DNA of 64,000 nt from Okeania sp. KiyG1 (GTDB lineage Bacteria > Cyanobacteriota > Cyanobacteriia > Cyanobacteriales > Microcoleaceae): NCBI RefSeq assembly GCF_014132355.1, contig NZ_BLZO01000118.1, positions 62,001 to 126,000 of the forward strand, given 5' to 3'. A program made the translations under genes and the position numbers. Below, in pieces: positions 17,630 through 27,144 of this stretch. The notes under the pieces are model-generated. The model searched no databases. It was not told the origin of the DNA and worked only from the letters and a program-made list of their open reading frames with translations. Within the stretch, counting starts at the first letter, position 1. Each line of letters opens with the position of its first letter.

Positions 17630-18987
17630 TTATGAATTCCCTAGTCCTAACAAACCCTCGATCGCATCCACAGCCACCCCAACACCATCTTCTGCTTGTA
17701 GCAGGCGACCCACACTAGCTGCTCGCTCCTGATAAACTGGGTCGAACAACAACTGCTTTAACTCCGCAGCTAGTACAGCAGCAGAATAGCGATCGCGACT
17801 CACTTGCCGACCCACACCTAAGCTCACCACCCGCGCTGCATTATCATAACGGTCAAAATCATCAGGTACTATCAACGTTGGACGACCTGACAACATTGCC
17901 TCCCCAGTAGTACCCACTCCTCCATGATGTACGATCGCCATTGACCGGGGAAAAAGTTCTGAGTGTGGAGCGTAATCAACTGCAATTGTTCCCTCTGGAA
18001 GTAACTCTGACGACACTTGTCCCGCTTCCTTTCCCATCAACAAAACAGCCCTATAACCCAACTCTTTCAAAGCAGTGGCAGCCTCAACGTAAAAGTTACC
18101 GGGAGTCATAACTGCCAATGAACCCAAAGTAAAAATGATGGGAGACTCTCCACTATCTAAAAACTGCATCAATTCTACAGATAAACCCTTTGAGTTTTGT
18201 GGGCGGTAAAAAGGAAAACCTGTAACCACAGTTGAGGACGGCCAATCTAGTTGTGGGGCTGCCAACAACTCTGAAAATAAGGCTAAAACTAAATATGGCG
18301 ATTGCAAATCACTAACTAGAGGATGACAACTGGGTGCTAAACCAAGTTCCTTTCGTAGTTGTCGCCAAGGGGCGAAAAAGAAACGCGATTGCCACTGAAG
18401 ATGCCTTGCCATACCATCTTGCATCCCTGTTACTTGTATTCTTTCGTAATCAGAGAGGGGGGATATTTCCGCTCCAAAGATAACTTTGAAGATCGTAAGC
18501 AGATAAGAAAGAGTAGGGCGAGAGGATACAAGATACCCAAGGGATGCCAATTTTTTCTGCCACCAGAGAACCTGCAAAAGTGAGGGGATGAGTTATTAGT
18601 AAATCTGCTCCGGTGCTTGCTGCCATTAGGTCGGTGTAACTAGCCCGTAAATGCGGCATTAACATATAACAGACAACGTACTCGATCGCTCGCCCTTGGG
18701 ACACCATCAGACTCAGAAATTCCCCATCTCTTTCAAAATTTGGCAAACTATCTGGTCTGACTGGATAAAATTCAATACCTTGAGCTTCCACTTGTTGACG
18801 GTATCTCTCGCTAGTGGCGATCAAGGGTAAATGACCTCGTTTTTTTTAAACCTTGAGCGATCGCTAGATAAGGATATAAGTCACCCAAGGAACCGAAGGT
18901 AGTCAGCACAATGCGCTTACTGTTGGTTGTTTGGGACTGCGTGAAGCCTATGTTTGCTTGGGAATTGAGTTCTGTTTTGTAATTCAT
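17630..18987 (-). pseudogene. Family 1 glycosyltransferase (UGT/MGT type), two frameshifts
   Basis: From ATG 18987 the N-terminal strand reads KRIVLTTFGSLGDLYPYLAI. A shift at an 8-base T run (about 18842) leads to IATSERYRQQVEAQGIEFYP and IPWVSCILSPYSFLSAY. A second shift at a G6 run (about 18458) leads to RQLRKELGLAP, the donor-binding region ITLGSLAVMTP-type stretch (IIFTLGSLAVMTPG) and VHHGGVGTTGEAMLSGRP, the HxGG(x)GT motif. Ends ...EGLLGLGNS at 17632. Intact homologues are about 420-440 residues and transfer a UDP-hexose to a lipid, sterol or polyketide. Acceptor unknown. Either pseudogene or assembly indels. Confidence 0.8.
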
Positions 18988-19020
18988 TTCAGTGAACAGT
19001 TATCAGTATTTTCCTTATTT

Positions 19021-19112
19021 CAGGACTTACGCAGAACCACCATATCTTGTAGGGGCAAATGGCATTTGCCCTCTAGAAGTAGCGTATTGTCCAAGAGTTT
19101 GCGTAAGTCCTG
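19021..19112. mobile_element. Family H MITE (copy H2)
   Basis: CAGGACTTACGCAGAAC at the left and TTTGCGTAAGTCCTG at the right, with ATTT on both sides as a possible target duplication. Core GTAGGGGCAAATGGCATTTG palindrome. Confidence 0.7.
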
Positions 19113-19188
19113 ATTTTCCTTTTTTATCCCTTACAAAGGGGAGGCTTTATACCTTATATTTTTGGTCATATCTAAAATTCTATAATTG

Positions 19189-19302
19189 TATCATGTCCGG
19201 ATAATTAGTGACAAAAAAACTTTCTCCCTTTAAACCTTTCTTTCCCTTATGCCTTCTGCCTTCCTTCGTCCTAAGTGTAACTATTCAACCGGACATGATA
19301 TT
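19189..19302. mobile_element. Family C MITE (copy C1)
   Basis: TATCATGTCCGGATAATTAG at the left, AACCGGACATGATA at the right. Ends at the stop codon of the SCP2-like gene. A near copy (C2, 19903-20032) lies on the other side of that gene. Confidence 0.7.
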
Positions 19303-19858
19303 AGTCATCTACCAGATACGGTTTGACCTCAATCGTCAATACATCTTCTGGTACATTATTGATTAAATAATTGTAAGTAGGTTTCTGTGTTTCGAGGGGT
19401 GATGGTAGGTTGCCAGTAGAAGAAGCAGACCAGGATTGGTCAAACTCCATCCACAATTCCTGCAATTGATGATTAGTAGCACCATCGGCTAAAATTCGTG
19501 TCACCACTTCATATATACCTAATAATTCATCCATATTGTTACGGGCATAAATTTGGCCATTTGCTATCGCTCCATCCATAGTTAATCTACCTGCTACAAT
19601 ATCTCTAAAGGTATGAGAATCGCTACAGAAATCTATTGAGTTTGGTGTTCCTAAATACTCAAAGTTAAGTTGAAGGCGATCGCCCCCCTGGGCACTTACT
19701 TGTAATATAGTACCATCAATAGCAATCGTCGCAGTTTTTTCAGACACAATATGCACCAAATTTTTCCATGTTTCCCCACCCTGGAGGCGAAGAGTTTCTA
19801 TCAAGCAGCGTAACCATGTGGCTAATTGTTCCTGACGTTTTGTGGTAGTATTTGTCAT
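19301..19858 (-). CDS. Hypothetical protein, SCP2-like sterol/lipid carrier fold suggested
   Basis: 185 residues, no signal or membrane segment. The middle part (VQGGDRLQLNFEYLG-like strand, TFRDIVAGRLTMDGAIANGQ, YARNNMDELLGIYEVVTRIL) resembles an SCP2-type domain, where a G-x-L/M-x2-x2-A turn and a final helix line a lipid cavity. The resemblance is by eye and weak. The protein ends EVKPYLVDD right at the end of a MITE. Both sides carry family C MITEs in the same orientation. Regulation unknown. Confidence 0.45.
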   Translation of the reverse strand: MTNTTTKRQEQLATWLRCLIETLRLQGGETWKNLVHIVSEKTATIAIDGTILQVSAQGGDRLQLNFEYLGTPNSIDFCSDSHTFRDIVAGRLTMDGAIANGQIYARNNMDELLGIYEVVTRILADGATNHQLQELWMEFDQSWSASSTGNLPSPLETQKPTYNYLINNVPEDVLTIEVKPYLVDD

Positions 19859-19902
19859 TTCAGCAAACAGTTATTAGTTATGAGTACCTCTAGCTTATAT
19901 TA

Positions 19903-20032
19903 ATATCATGTCCGGATAATAGCGTGATAAAAAACCATTACTCTTGAAACCTTTCTTTCCCTTCTGCCTTTTGCCCTCAGCATAGCTGCCTTCCTTCCTC
20001 CAAAGTGTAACTATTCAACCGGACATGATATA
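19903..20032. mobile_element. Family C MITE (copy C2)
   Basis: ATATCATGTCCGGATAATAG at the left and CAACCGGACATGATAT at the right. Shares most of its interior (CCTTTCTTTCCCTTCTGCC, AAGTGTAACTATTCAACC) with C1. Confidence 0.75.
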
Positions 20033-20252
20033 ACTGCTTCACAAAACTGATACAAAGCGTCACAAAAAAATTACGAATTGGTGTATACAACTTGTCTCTT
20101 GGTCAACATTCCCTCTGTTAGTCTCATGGATATGGCGAAGAGACCTGCTCTTGACAGAGCCACTCCGCAAAAATGTGTCTCGGTATTGACACTGAGCTTT
20201 TCTGAAGTTATGCTGAAAACTGTAAACTTTTCCACAACTCATCTCATCAGAT

Positions 20253-21632
20253 ATGAAACGAATATTACCTTGGGTGATGTCAGTGCTACTGGCATTTACC
20301 TTTTTGAATATCAGTCCTTCATCAGCGATCGCTGCCGATAATATAGTAGTCAATGGCAGCTTTGAAACACCCGAAGTCGAATTTGTCGATTTCAAACGTT
20401 CAATTGAAGGGTGGGATTTATCTGATGGACTGGCAATTGAAATTGATAGTAAATGGGTAAGCAAGCCCTTTGAGGGGTCACAGCTTGTGGAAATGGACAG
20501 TTATAGTGTGACTGGAATTTATCAGGATATTCCCACTGAAGCGGGTAAGACCTATAAACTTACCTTTGCATTTAAGGGTAACCCTGACACTCCTGAGAGC
20601 AAGCTGAATGTAGGTTGGGGAGATAGCATAGTTGCCAATCTCAGTAAAACAGCAGCGGATACTGAATGGGAGACTTATACCTACGAGCTCAAAGCCACTA
20701 GCACCAGCACTCGTCTGAGCTTTGACAATCTTGATGAGATATCAGATGGTATGGGTAGCTATATTGATGCAGTAAGCGTGGTGGAGAAGTCTCTTGCAGT
20801 CATTGGCGAATTTGGCCGTATTTCCAACCTGAACCATGAAATACAAACGGTTAGTCTCAGCCATAACTTTACTGCTCCGGTTGTCTTAGCCTTACCTCCT
20901 TCCTTCCTCGGCTCACACCCTGTAGCAGTACGCTTGAGCAACATCACCAGCAATAGCTTTGATGTCCGACTGCAGGAACCTAGTAATTTTGATGGCACCC
21001 ATACAACAGAAACCCTCAGTTTCATAGTCCTAGAAGCTGGACAATGGAAACTTGATGATGGCACTGTTCTGGAAGTGGGAGTCCATAATACATCAACAAC
21101 CGTTGGTAGGAACTTGGGCAGTAGCAGTTTCGATACAGTGAACTTCAGCAGCGAGTTTGGTGCTTCTCCAGTAGTATTTACAGAGCTACAGACCAGCAAC
21201 GGCCCTGATTTTGTTTACACTCGCCAACAACCAGCCACTACTGATAGCTTCCAAGTGGCCATGCAAGAAGAGGAGATCAAAACTGATGGTCACACTGAGG
21301 AAACCATTGGTTGGTTAGCTATTGAAGCAAGTGATACCGGCAATTGGTCAGGTCATAAGTATCAAGCTCAAATTGTCAGCGGTATTCAGGAAAATTTTGT
21401 CAATATCGGCTTGAGCGGTTATGAGGAAGGGCCACAGTTGATTGCGGCTATCGCCACCTACAACGGTCCAGATAGTGCTGGACTGCGGTATCAAAACTTA
21501 ACTAATAACGGTGTTGAAATCAAAATAGAGGAAGAGACCAGTTTAGATGAAGAAACCGATCACACTACGGAAAATGTCAACATCTTGACGATCGAGGGAA
21601 GTGGGGAACTCCAAGCTGCTCCGGCAAGCTAA
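20253..21632 (+). CDS. Secreted DUF642 protein with C-terminal lectin-like repeats
   Basis: 459 residues. Signal peptide at 1-28 (MKRILPWVMSVLLAFTFLNI, cleavage near SAIAA). Residues 30-178: DUF642-type jelly roll (NGSFETPEVE, GWDL, QLVEMDSYSVTGIYQDIPT, KLNVGWGD, DAVSVVE). Residues 183-455: two repeats of about 130 residues (IGEFGRISNLNHEIQTVSLS, GTHTTETLSFIVLEAGQW, then VGRNLGSSSFD, DGHTEETIGWLAIEA). This repeat is common in exported cyanobacterial proteins and recalls H-type lectin sandwiches. Likely a surface or matrix glycan-binding protein. Its first 30 residues and about 60 bp upstream are almost identical to the gene at 22429, so the two arose by duplication and later acquired different C-termini. 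Confidence 0.8.
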   Translation: MKRILPWVMSVLLAFTFLNISPSSAIAADNIVVNGSFETPEVEFVDFKRSIEGWDLSDGLAIEIDSKWVSKPFEGSQLVEMDSYSVTGIYQDIPTEAGKTYKLTFAFKGNPDTPESKLNVGWGDSIVANLSKTAADTEWETYTYELKATSTSTRLSFDNLDEISDGMGSYIDAVSVVEKSLAVIGEFGRISNLNHEIQTVSLSHNFTAPVVLALPPSFLGSHPVAVRLSNITSNSFDVRLQEPSNFDGTHTTETLSFIVLEAGQWKLDDGTVLEVGVHNTSTTVGRNLGSSSFDTVNFSSEFGASPVVFTELQTSNGPDFVYTRQQPATTDSFQVAMQEEEIKTDGHTEETIGWLAIEASDTGNWSGHKYQAQIVSGIQENFVNIGLSGYEEGPQLIAAIATYNGPDSAGLRYQNLTNNGVEIKIEEETSLDEETDHTTENVNILTIEGSGELQAAPAS

Positions 21633-21649
21633 TTGCTTCCTATACTTTT

Positions 21650-21737
21650 ATTAGCGAGCAATGCTAAAGATGGGGAGGAATATGTAGAACTGGACAGTTT
21701 GGATCAAGTAACTCAAATCTATCAGGATATTCCCACT
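21650..21737 (+). pseudogene. Fragment of a third DUF642 gene
   Basis: About 88 bp (GCAATGCTAAAGATGGGG, then GTAGAACTGGACAGTTTGG, then CAAATCTATCAGGATATTCC) match 22643-22722 of the downstream gene. Sequence then switches abruptly to a tnpB tail at 21738. Confidence 0.75.
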
Positions 21738-22057
21738 GGAAAGCTACATGAGTAAGGCTAGTTTTCGCATCGGAAGATTTCTTACCGACATTTGGTGAAA
21801 AACCCGTTTGCGCAGCATTCCGTAGGAAAAGGTGAGAACCTTCAGGAAAGTGTGTTAACCGTGGCTTGTATCGTTCAGCAGCAGGAATATTAATCAATGC
21901 AGACTGCAATGGTGCAGCTAACATCACTAAAAAAGTAGCGACACAGCTAAGTTTAGACTTAGCCAAGGTCAGTAGGGAAGTTTTGATGCTTCCACAGCAA
22001 TATAAGTTAGATAGTCTAACTAAAAAGTATCGTAAGCAGTGCGTTGCGTGGCAATAG
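21738..22057 (+). pseudogene. tnpB: TnpB C-terminal fragment
   Basis: Reads ESYMSKASFASEDFLPTFGE, then after a break RVNRGLYRSAAGILINADCN and GAANITKK, the C-terminal signature of one TnpB group (last catalytic Asp in INADCNGA). It is interrupted at 21809-21832 by a 24-bp dispersed repeat (GTTTGCGCAGCATTCCGTAG plus GAAA). Directly fused to the DUF642 fragment. Confidence 0.7.
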
Positions 22058-22086
22058 CGCCCGCACCCATCACATCTGCTTAGAAT

Positions 22087-22107
22087 CCAGGGTGTTTTAA
22101 CCCCTGG
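22087..22107. other. IS605-type right-end hairpin
   Basis: CCAGGG-TGTTTTAA-CCCCTGG stem-loop 30 bp after the tnpB fragment, followed by GAGACATCAATTA. The same hairpin occurs inverted at 25148-25168. Confidence 0.55.
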
Positions 22108-22428
22108 AGACATCAATTAGGCAGAATACTACTTGAATTATCAATTGTCCATTCCTAGAAAGCACAATCTCTTCCCCTTCTAGAGAAAAGCGATCGCCAT
22201 TCTTAAGTGCCGCAGTGGCGATCGCTTCTGGCCTCAAGTCCAATTTCTAAAACTCAGCCGCTCTCTACTTCAGTCGAATTTGACAGGTTGATAGGGGTTA
22301 ATTTTTTTGTCTAAAATTACTGCTACAGGGACAACATAGTGAAAAAAAATGTGTATCGGTATTGACACTTAGCTTTTCTGAAGTTACGCTGGAAACTGAA
22401 AACTGTTCGACAACTCATCTCATCAACT

Positions 22429-23931
22429 ATGAAACGAATATTACCTTGGGTGATGTCAGTGCTACTGGCATTTACCTGCTTGAATATCAGTCCATCATCG
22501 GCCGCTGCCGAGAACTTAGTATTGAATGGCAGCTTTGAAGATCCAGCGATCGACACAGTACTAACTTACGAAACTTCATTTAATGGCTGGAAACTGTCCA
22601 AGGGTTTCTTGATGGAAATAGACCGCGATATCTTCTATGGAGCAAGCAATGCCAAAGATGGGAAACAATATGTGGAACTGGACAGTTTCAATCAAGTAAC
22701 TCAAATCTATCAGGATGTTCCCACTGAGGCAGGTAAGACTTACAAATTAACCTTTGGATTCAGCCCCCGTCCAGAAAACCCAGAAAACAAGCTGAATGTC
22801 CATTGGGGAAATACCACTATTGCTAAACTGGAGGCAAATGGGGAAGGTTTATCTAAAAGCGATTGGCAGGATTATAGCTATGGCGTTAAAGCTACAGGCA
22901 CTGAAACTCGTATTAGCTTTGATAATCTCAACGAGACACCTGATGGTCTTGGTTCCTTAATTGACGCGATTGGCCTAGAAATTCTAAATTGTGATTTGGG
23001 GGATGATGATTGTACGATTATCATTCCTCCCGATGGAACATTTGTGATGCCAGTCACTATTCCGATTCCAGAAGATGCAGGGGTACTGCCTGTGGATTTA
23101 ATCCTCACCCAAGACTTGACCAGTTCCTTCTCAGATGATTTGCCAACTCTCAAGACAGTGATTCCTGACTTAGTGACAGAATTGAAAGCTGTCCAACCCG
23201 ATACAAACTTCGGTCTGGCAAGTTTCGCAGACAAGAAGATTTATGGAACTCCTGATTATTATGTGTACAAGACGGAGTTGCCTCTGACGAGCGACAGTAG
23301 TGTATTTGAGGACGCAGTTGCAGGGTTAGCCACTCTTGGAGGAGGAAAGGACTTCCCCGAGTCATCCTTGTCAGCTCTGATGCAAGTTGCTTTACGGACA
23401 GATGGCGAGTTGGAATTCCGAGATGAGACTCGTCGGATTGCTATTATCTCTACAGATGATGCTTATAAAAAAGCAGGGGATTATCCACAAGGTACGCCAA
23501 ACAATGGAGATACAGTTCTCGATGAGGCAGAAGACTATCCTTCTGTGGCTCAGACGAAGGACGCAATCAATAATGCTAATATCCTTCCCATATTCCTAGT
23601 AACCAGACCTTTCATATCCACCTATAATAACTTGGTGAGTCAGTTAGGGGTAGGAGCTGTAGTCGAACTGCAGCCTGACAGTTCAAATTTGGTTGAAGCT
23701 GTACTGGAAGCAATAGAGATATTAAACCAAACTGTGACTGTTGTGGCCGTAGATGATGATTACGGTTATGTGCAAAGCATCGATCCGGACTACTTTGAAA
23801 ATGTTGTTCCTGGCTCGGAATTAATAACCTATGTCACCTTCAAAGATACTGGACTAGGTAGCGGAGATGATGTGACAATTCGCGCTCTAGGAATTGGCGA
23901 TCTAGTTGTTGATGTTAAAGTCCCTTTGTAA
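22429..23931 (+). CDS. Secreted DUF642 protein with integrin-beta-like VWA domain
   Basis: 500 residues. Signal peptide 1-26, DUF642 jelly roll 27-185 (VLNGSFEDPAID, QYVELDSFNQVTQIYQDVPT, LIDAIGLE), then a VWA domain from about 220. The MIDAS is D229-x-T231-x-S233 in DLTSSFSDDLPTLKT. Unlike ordinary bacterial VWA domains, it follows the integrin-beta I-like layout: LPVDLILTQDL, NFGLASFADK, DETRRIAIISTDDAYK, a loop ending AEDYPSVAQTKDAINNANI, LPIFLVT and LVEAVLEAIEIL. After the VWA comes a beta-sandwich (about 425-500). Probably a metal-dependent adhesion or matrix protein. Paralogue of the gene at 20253. Confidence 0.85.
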   Translation: MKRILPWVMSVLLAFTCLNISPSSAAAENLVLNGSFEDPAIDTVLTYETSFNGWKLSKGFLMEIDRDIFYGASNAKDGKQYVELDSFNQVTQIYQDVPTEAGKTYKLTFGFSPRPENPENKLNVHWGNTTIAKLEANGEGLSKSDWQDYSYGVKATGTETRISFDNLNETPDGLGSLIDAIGLEILNCDLGDDDCTIIIPPDGTFVMPVTIPIPEDAGVLPVDLILTQDLTSSFSDDLPTLKTVIPDLVTELKAVQPDTNFGLASFADKKIYGTPDYYVYKTELPLTSDSSVFEDAVAGLATLGGGKDFPESSLSALMQVALRTDGELEFRDETRRIAIISTDDAYKKAGDYPQGTPNNGDTVLDEAEDYPSVAQTKDAINNANILPIFLVTRPFISTYNNLVSQLGVGAVVELQPDSSNLVEAVLEAIEILNQTVTVVAVDDDYGYVQSIDPDYFENVVPGSELITYVTFKDTGLGSGDDVTIRALGIGDLVVDVKVPL

Positions 23932-24188
23932 TCTCTATCCGTTGAGCGATGGCGGAGCGTGACCAACGGTTGGGTAAGTTAGGATAAGTTCAGTAGAACG
24001 GAAATTGACTGATGGCCAAATGGCGGTCGCTCTTTTGCCAGAAAGGTTGGGGAAGACAAAAATTCTCAAGGGCGATCGCTTAAAGGAATATCTAACATTA
24101 TGTCAATTTTTGTCCAATTATTCGGTTTCTGTTGTTAGTTCCAGAAAAAAATCAGAAAACCCCACCAACTTTGATGTCGGCAAGGGGT

Positions 24189-24215
24189 CTCCCGTTATAC
24201 ATAAGTTAACGGGAG
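24189..24215. terminator. Strong hairpin CTCCCGTTA...TAACGGGAG
   Basis: Perfect 9-bp stem with a 9-base loop, 250 bp downstream of the DUF642/VWA gene, without a following T run. Could be a terminator-like structure or an IS end. Confidence 0.35.
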
Positions 24216-24299
24216 GGGAATTGCCGAACAACAAATAAACCGCGTAGCGTCCGCTTATTTCTTGCATTTTGTGCTTTTTTGTGTTATTTGTATCATATC

Positions 24300-24740
24300 A
24301 GGAGTAGCGGTAGTACGCACCTGAGAGAACCATGAAAACAAATAGTGAGTATGGGGTTCAATTGCTGAAGTTAAGCGTCAACCCATGAAAAGGTAAAACT
24401 CTTGAGGGAACTTTCCGGAGTACAGAATTGTTTAGTACAAAAAGGCGGTGGGTCTTGTAGTCTGGTGTCTGTGCAGGGTTAAGTGGCTGCACTCCCTGTG
24501 TTTCGCTCCGCGACATGTAACGCGCAGCGTTGCGCCAGCAAAACAGAAAGCCCGCGTCCGTGAGGTTGGTCCGCCTACATCATAATCTTTGATTTGATGT
24601 AGGAGAACGTCACGAAACGTCTTAATACATAGAAGTTGAACATAAGTTAAGACCTATAGAATTAAAGACCTTGAAAGAAGGAAAATTCTGGATGATTAAT
24701 ATCGGCCCACTCAAAAACAAGGTGATAGAAAGAAAACTCA
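24300..24740 (+). ncRNA. Possible group II intron 5' (domain I) fragment
   Basis: Highly structured, GC-richer region without an open frame. Segments such as CTCTTGAGGGAACTTTCCGG, GGCGGTGGGTCTTGTAGTC, CCCGCGTCCGTGAGGTTGGT and a long hairpin TACATCATAATC / GATTTGATGTAG resemble domain I of cyanobacterial group II introns. I see no maturase gene and no domain V hairpin downstream, so it would be a truncated, dead copy. The match is from memory of the family, not an alignment. Confidence 0.4.
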
Positions 24741-24848
24741 AAGGAAAATGAAAAAAGCACTCCAGACACCACTTCTACTCCTTATGTACTATATCCAACT
24801 GACTGTGTTGAAATAGTCACACCGCTCAAAGGTGCCCTTGAGACTTTT

Positions 24849-25073
24849 GTGATGAATTTAAGTACTACTGAAGAAGCCATTCTCTATACAGAGATAAATA
24901 ATCCATTTAGTGGGCCTCGTACAACTACCTACGAACCCCTAGAGAGTTTTGGTTATTTATGGCTTACAGACCGTGAGGGAAAATACATAATGTGCAACAA
25001 TACATCGCCAGATCGAACCCAGGACATTCCCCTAGAGGTTATTATCTCTTCGTTGGGTACTGAACCTGCTTAA
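24849..25073 (+). CDS. Hypothetical protein (possibly a gene fragment)
   Basis: 74 residues from ATG 24849. The frame stays open upstream to about 24740 (STPDTTSTPYVLYPTDC, VEIVTPLKGALETFV), so the true N-terminus is uncertain or missing. Visible features: FGYLWLTDREGKYIMCNN and PLEVIISSLGTEP. No family recognised. It follows the intron-like region directly and may be an exon or the tail of a gene interrupted by it. Confidence 0.4.
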   Translation: MMNLSTTEEAILYTEINNPFSGPRTTTYEPLESFGYLWLTDREGKYIMCNNTSPDRTQDIPLEVIISSLGTEPA

Positions 25074-25147
25074 CGAAGTCGATCGCAACATTCATGCAAC
25101 AAAGCCTTATTTCTCAGTAGAAAAAGCCATTAAACTAATTGACATCT

Positions 25148-25168
25148 CCAGGGGTTGAAACACCCTGG
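25148..25168. other. Inverted IS605-type right-end hairpin
   Basis: CCAGGGG-TTGAAACA-CCCTGG, preceded by AATTGACATCT: the reverse complement of the end at 22087-22119. Marks the right end of a minus-strand element whose tnpB cannot be recognised in 25170-25560. Confidence 0.5.
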
Positions 25169-25179
25169 ATTCTGTGGCA

Positions 25180-25742
25180 AATCCACCGCAAATGGGACGG
25201 GGCGTTTAAAGTGCGGAAATAAATTCCGCACGCAGCCCCTCATAAATCCACATTTGCTTAAAGCCTGTCAACAGACTCCTAAACTCCTCCCTCGGCATAG
25301 ATCGAAATCTAGCTGTGAGTTTACTTTTTTTTGTTAGCTTTCACGAGTGGTTTTACTCGCACTGGTTGGAGCAATCTTCTCGCTGCTCTAGCTGCCTACT
25401 TGCTTTTCGATGCCGAATGCGGAGCTAACAGCCGTCGTAGGAAGTTAATTCCCCGTCTCCTGTCCACCGGAATTTCACCGCAAAGCACGCTCATGTCATG
25501 GCGACAAACCTTGTTCCTTATTCCTCTAGTATAGCAGATTTTTACTTCGCTTTATTACCCGCGTGTCGTTTTTAACCAGCCGTTAAAACGGGCGCTGCGT
25601 ACTTCCTCCCGACACTTTTTAGGTTTAATCGCTTTTTTGAGTTTGGGGAGCGCGATCGCGCTACCCCGCAAACTACTATTGGGACTCTATCAAAAACAAA
25701 ACCTACAGTCAAGACTCAAATGACAAACAAAAATTAAATATT
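25180..25742. other. Gene-free stretch, probably IS debris
   Basis: GC-richer than its surroundings, with small inverted repeats (AAGTGCGGAAATAAATTCCG, GGAGCGCGATCGCGCT) but no usable frame on either strand. Lies next to an IS605-type end, so a decayed mobile element is the likely source. I could not name it. Confidence 0.35.
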
Positions 25743-25978
25743 TAGGGCTTGCTGATTAAATCTAAAAGTATTTATATATAAAGGTTTTAGCCTTTTTAAG
25801 TATCAAAAAGTGCGAGGTTTTAGGTGGTAATGGTGAAAAAATTTAGGATTTTGGTCAAGAGTTGGGCCGAAAAATCAAGGGACGATTCTTCCTACTATCT
25901 CCTCTATAATTCCCCTAACTCCTGACTCCTGACTCCTGACTCCTCCCCTTACCACTCATACTTTTTCAGCAAACCCTA
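25743..25978. mobile_element. Family F MITE (copy F2)
   Basis: TAGGGCTTGCTGATTAAA at the left, TTTTTCAGCAAACCCTA at the right. It is followed 2 bp later by a family G element, the same pair of families found together at 17119-17478. Confidence 0.65.
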
Positions 25979-25980
25979 TT

Positions 25981-26132
25981 TACAGCGCTTTTCAAATTGA
26001 TGAACCACATCTTCACAAGCAAAAATCATGTAGGGGCGCCATTCGGAGCTTTGCGGAACGCAAATGGCCATTTGCTTCGCATAACTATCGTTAACGCCCC
26101 TACTGTGGTTTACCCAAATGAAAACCGCTGTA
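25981..26132. mobile_element. Family G MITE (copy G2)
   Basis: TACAGCGCTTTTCAAATTGA at the left and AAATGAAAACCGCTGTA at the right. Core holds an expanded GTAGGGGCGCCATTCGG / CGCCCCTAC palindrome. Confidence 0.75.
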
Positions 26133-26231
26133 ATATGACTTTTTCATCTCGACATATATACATTCAACTGCTATAATTATCTACGTTAAACTTTAGCTCT
26201 ATTTTTTTCTAGTAAAAGTAATCCAGATCGA

Positions 26232-26878
26232 TTGACATACTCCCGACGTTGCCCATGGCGCGACAACACGGGATTCTTCAGTCATAAAAAAAAGTGACCG
26301 CTGTTTTAACAGAGGTGATGTCCTCCCCCTGTGTTGACCTTGATAATAACATGCATATCTCCTAGCTTGTCAAGGGTATAGGAAGGTTTTATTTGTGGAG
26401 GTATCCGACTCAAGGCCCTGGCTTTCATCCCGACGCTCCCCTAATAGCTGCCGCACTTGCTCCGCCTTTTCCTGACGGAATGCTCCGCTTGCCATGTCGG
26501 CGACAGCCGTTAACGCAGTTATGCGAAGCGCAAAACGGGAGAGCGCGGGACTTCCCGCTAGGGAAGTTAAAAAAGCATTGTTCTTTTTAATACCAGTGTT
26601 TTTGATAAGTATCAGAGAGTGGGATTGTCCAGAGTGTGGTAGCCACAATGACCGTGATATAAACGCAAGTATAAATATATTGGCTGCGGGAGGAGCAGTG
26701 TCAGCGCCAGTCGCTCATGGGGGAAACTCCCAAGACCGCGCTGGCTTGTCTGTGGAGCGACTGTAAGACCATCTGAGAGTAAATCCCCGTTTGCGGAGCA
26801 TTCTGTAGGAAAGGCGGGTGCGATGGAGCGGGAATCCCGCTCTGTCTCGTAGAGCAGCGTCGGGAGGATGTCAATATC
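26232..26878 (+). mobile_element. Internally deleted IS605-type element
   Basis: Left end TTGACATACTCCCGACG, right end CGTCGGGAGGATGTCAAT. Left 330 bp are also present inverted at 49205-49478. Interior keeps only the tail of tnpB, so it is a non-autonomous remnant. Confidence 0.65.
26612..26766 (+). pseudogene. tnpB: TnpB C-terminal remnant
   Basis: Reads IREWDCPECGSHNDRDINAS then INILAAGGAV: the second half of the zinc ribbon (CPEC) and the last catalytic Asp (DRD). The rest of the protein is deleted. Ends LSVERL at a TAA. Confidence 0.75.
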
Positions 26879-26892
26879 AGACAAAATTAACC

Positions 26893-27113
26893 AGCGTTGG
26901 TGAAGCGCGTGTATGATATTAATCCTAATTATTTAGGAGTCAACCCACCCCTCGCCCCTCCCCTCCCAACCCACCCTAACCCCTCCCAGGAGGAGGGAAG
27001 TCAGGAGGACCGAGTCAGGAGGTTTGAAAGAAGAAGAAACAGTAGTAGAAGAAGAAAGTTTTTTGTTTATGCTTTTATCCAGACAAAATATCATACCTCT
27101 TTTCACCAACGCC
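26893..27113. mobile_element. Family B MITE (copy B1)
   Basis: Left AGCGTTGGTGAAGCGCGTGT, right CCTCTTTTCACCAACGCC. Exact 8-bp duplication AATTAACC at 26885-26892 and 27114-27121. Second copy at 31855. Confidence 0.85.
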
Positions 27114-27144
27114 AATTAACCAATAGAGCAGACGTAAAATTAAC

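Noticed and set aside
20759-21199. 146-residue antisense frame in the DUF642 gene
   Set aside because: Shadow of a gene with a convincing signal peptide and domains.
24005-24238. 77-residue frame downstream of the VWA gene
   Set aside because: No family resemblance, ends in a hairpin, composition not protein-like.
25330-25540. Possible IscB/HNH or tnpB remnant
   Set aside because: No frame gave a recognisable motif; left as unassigned debris.
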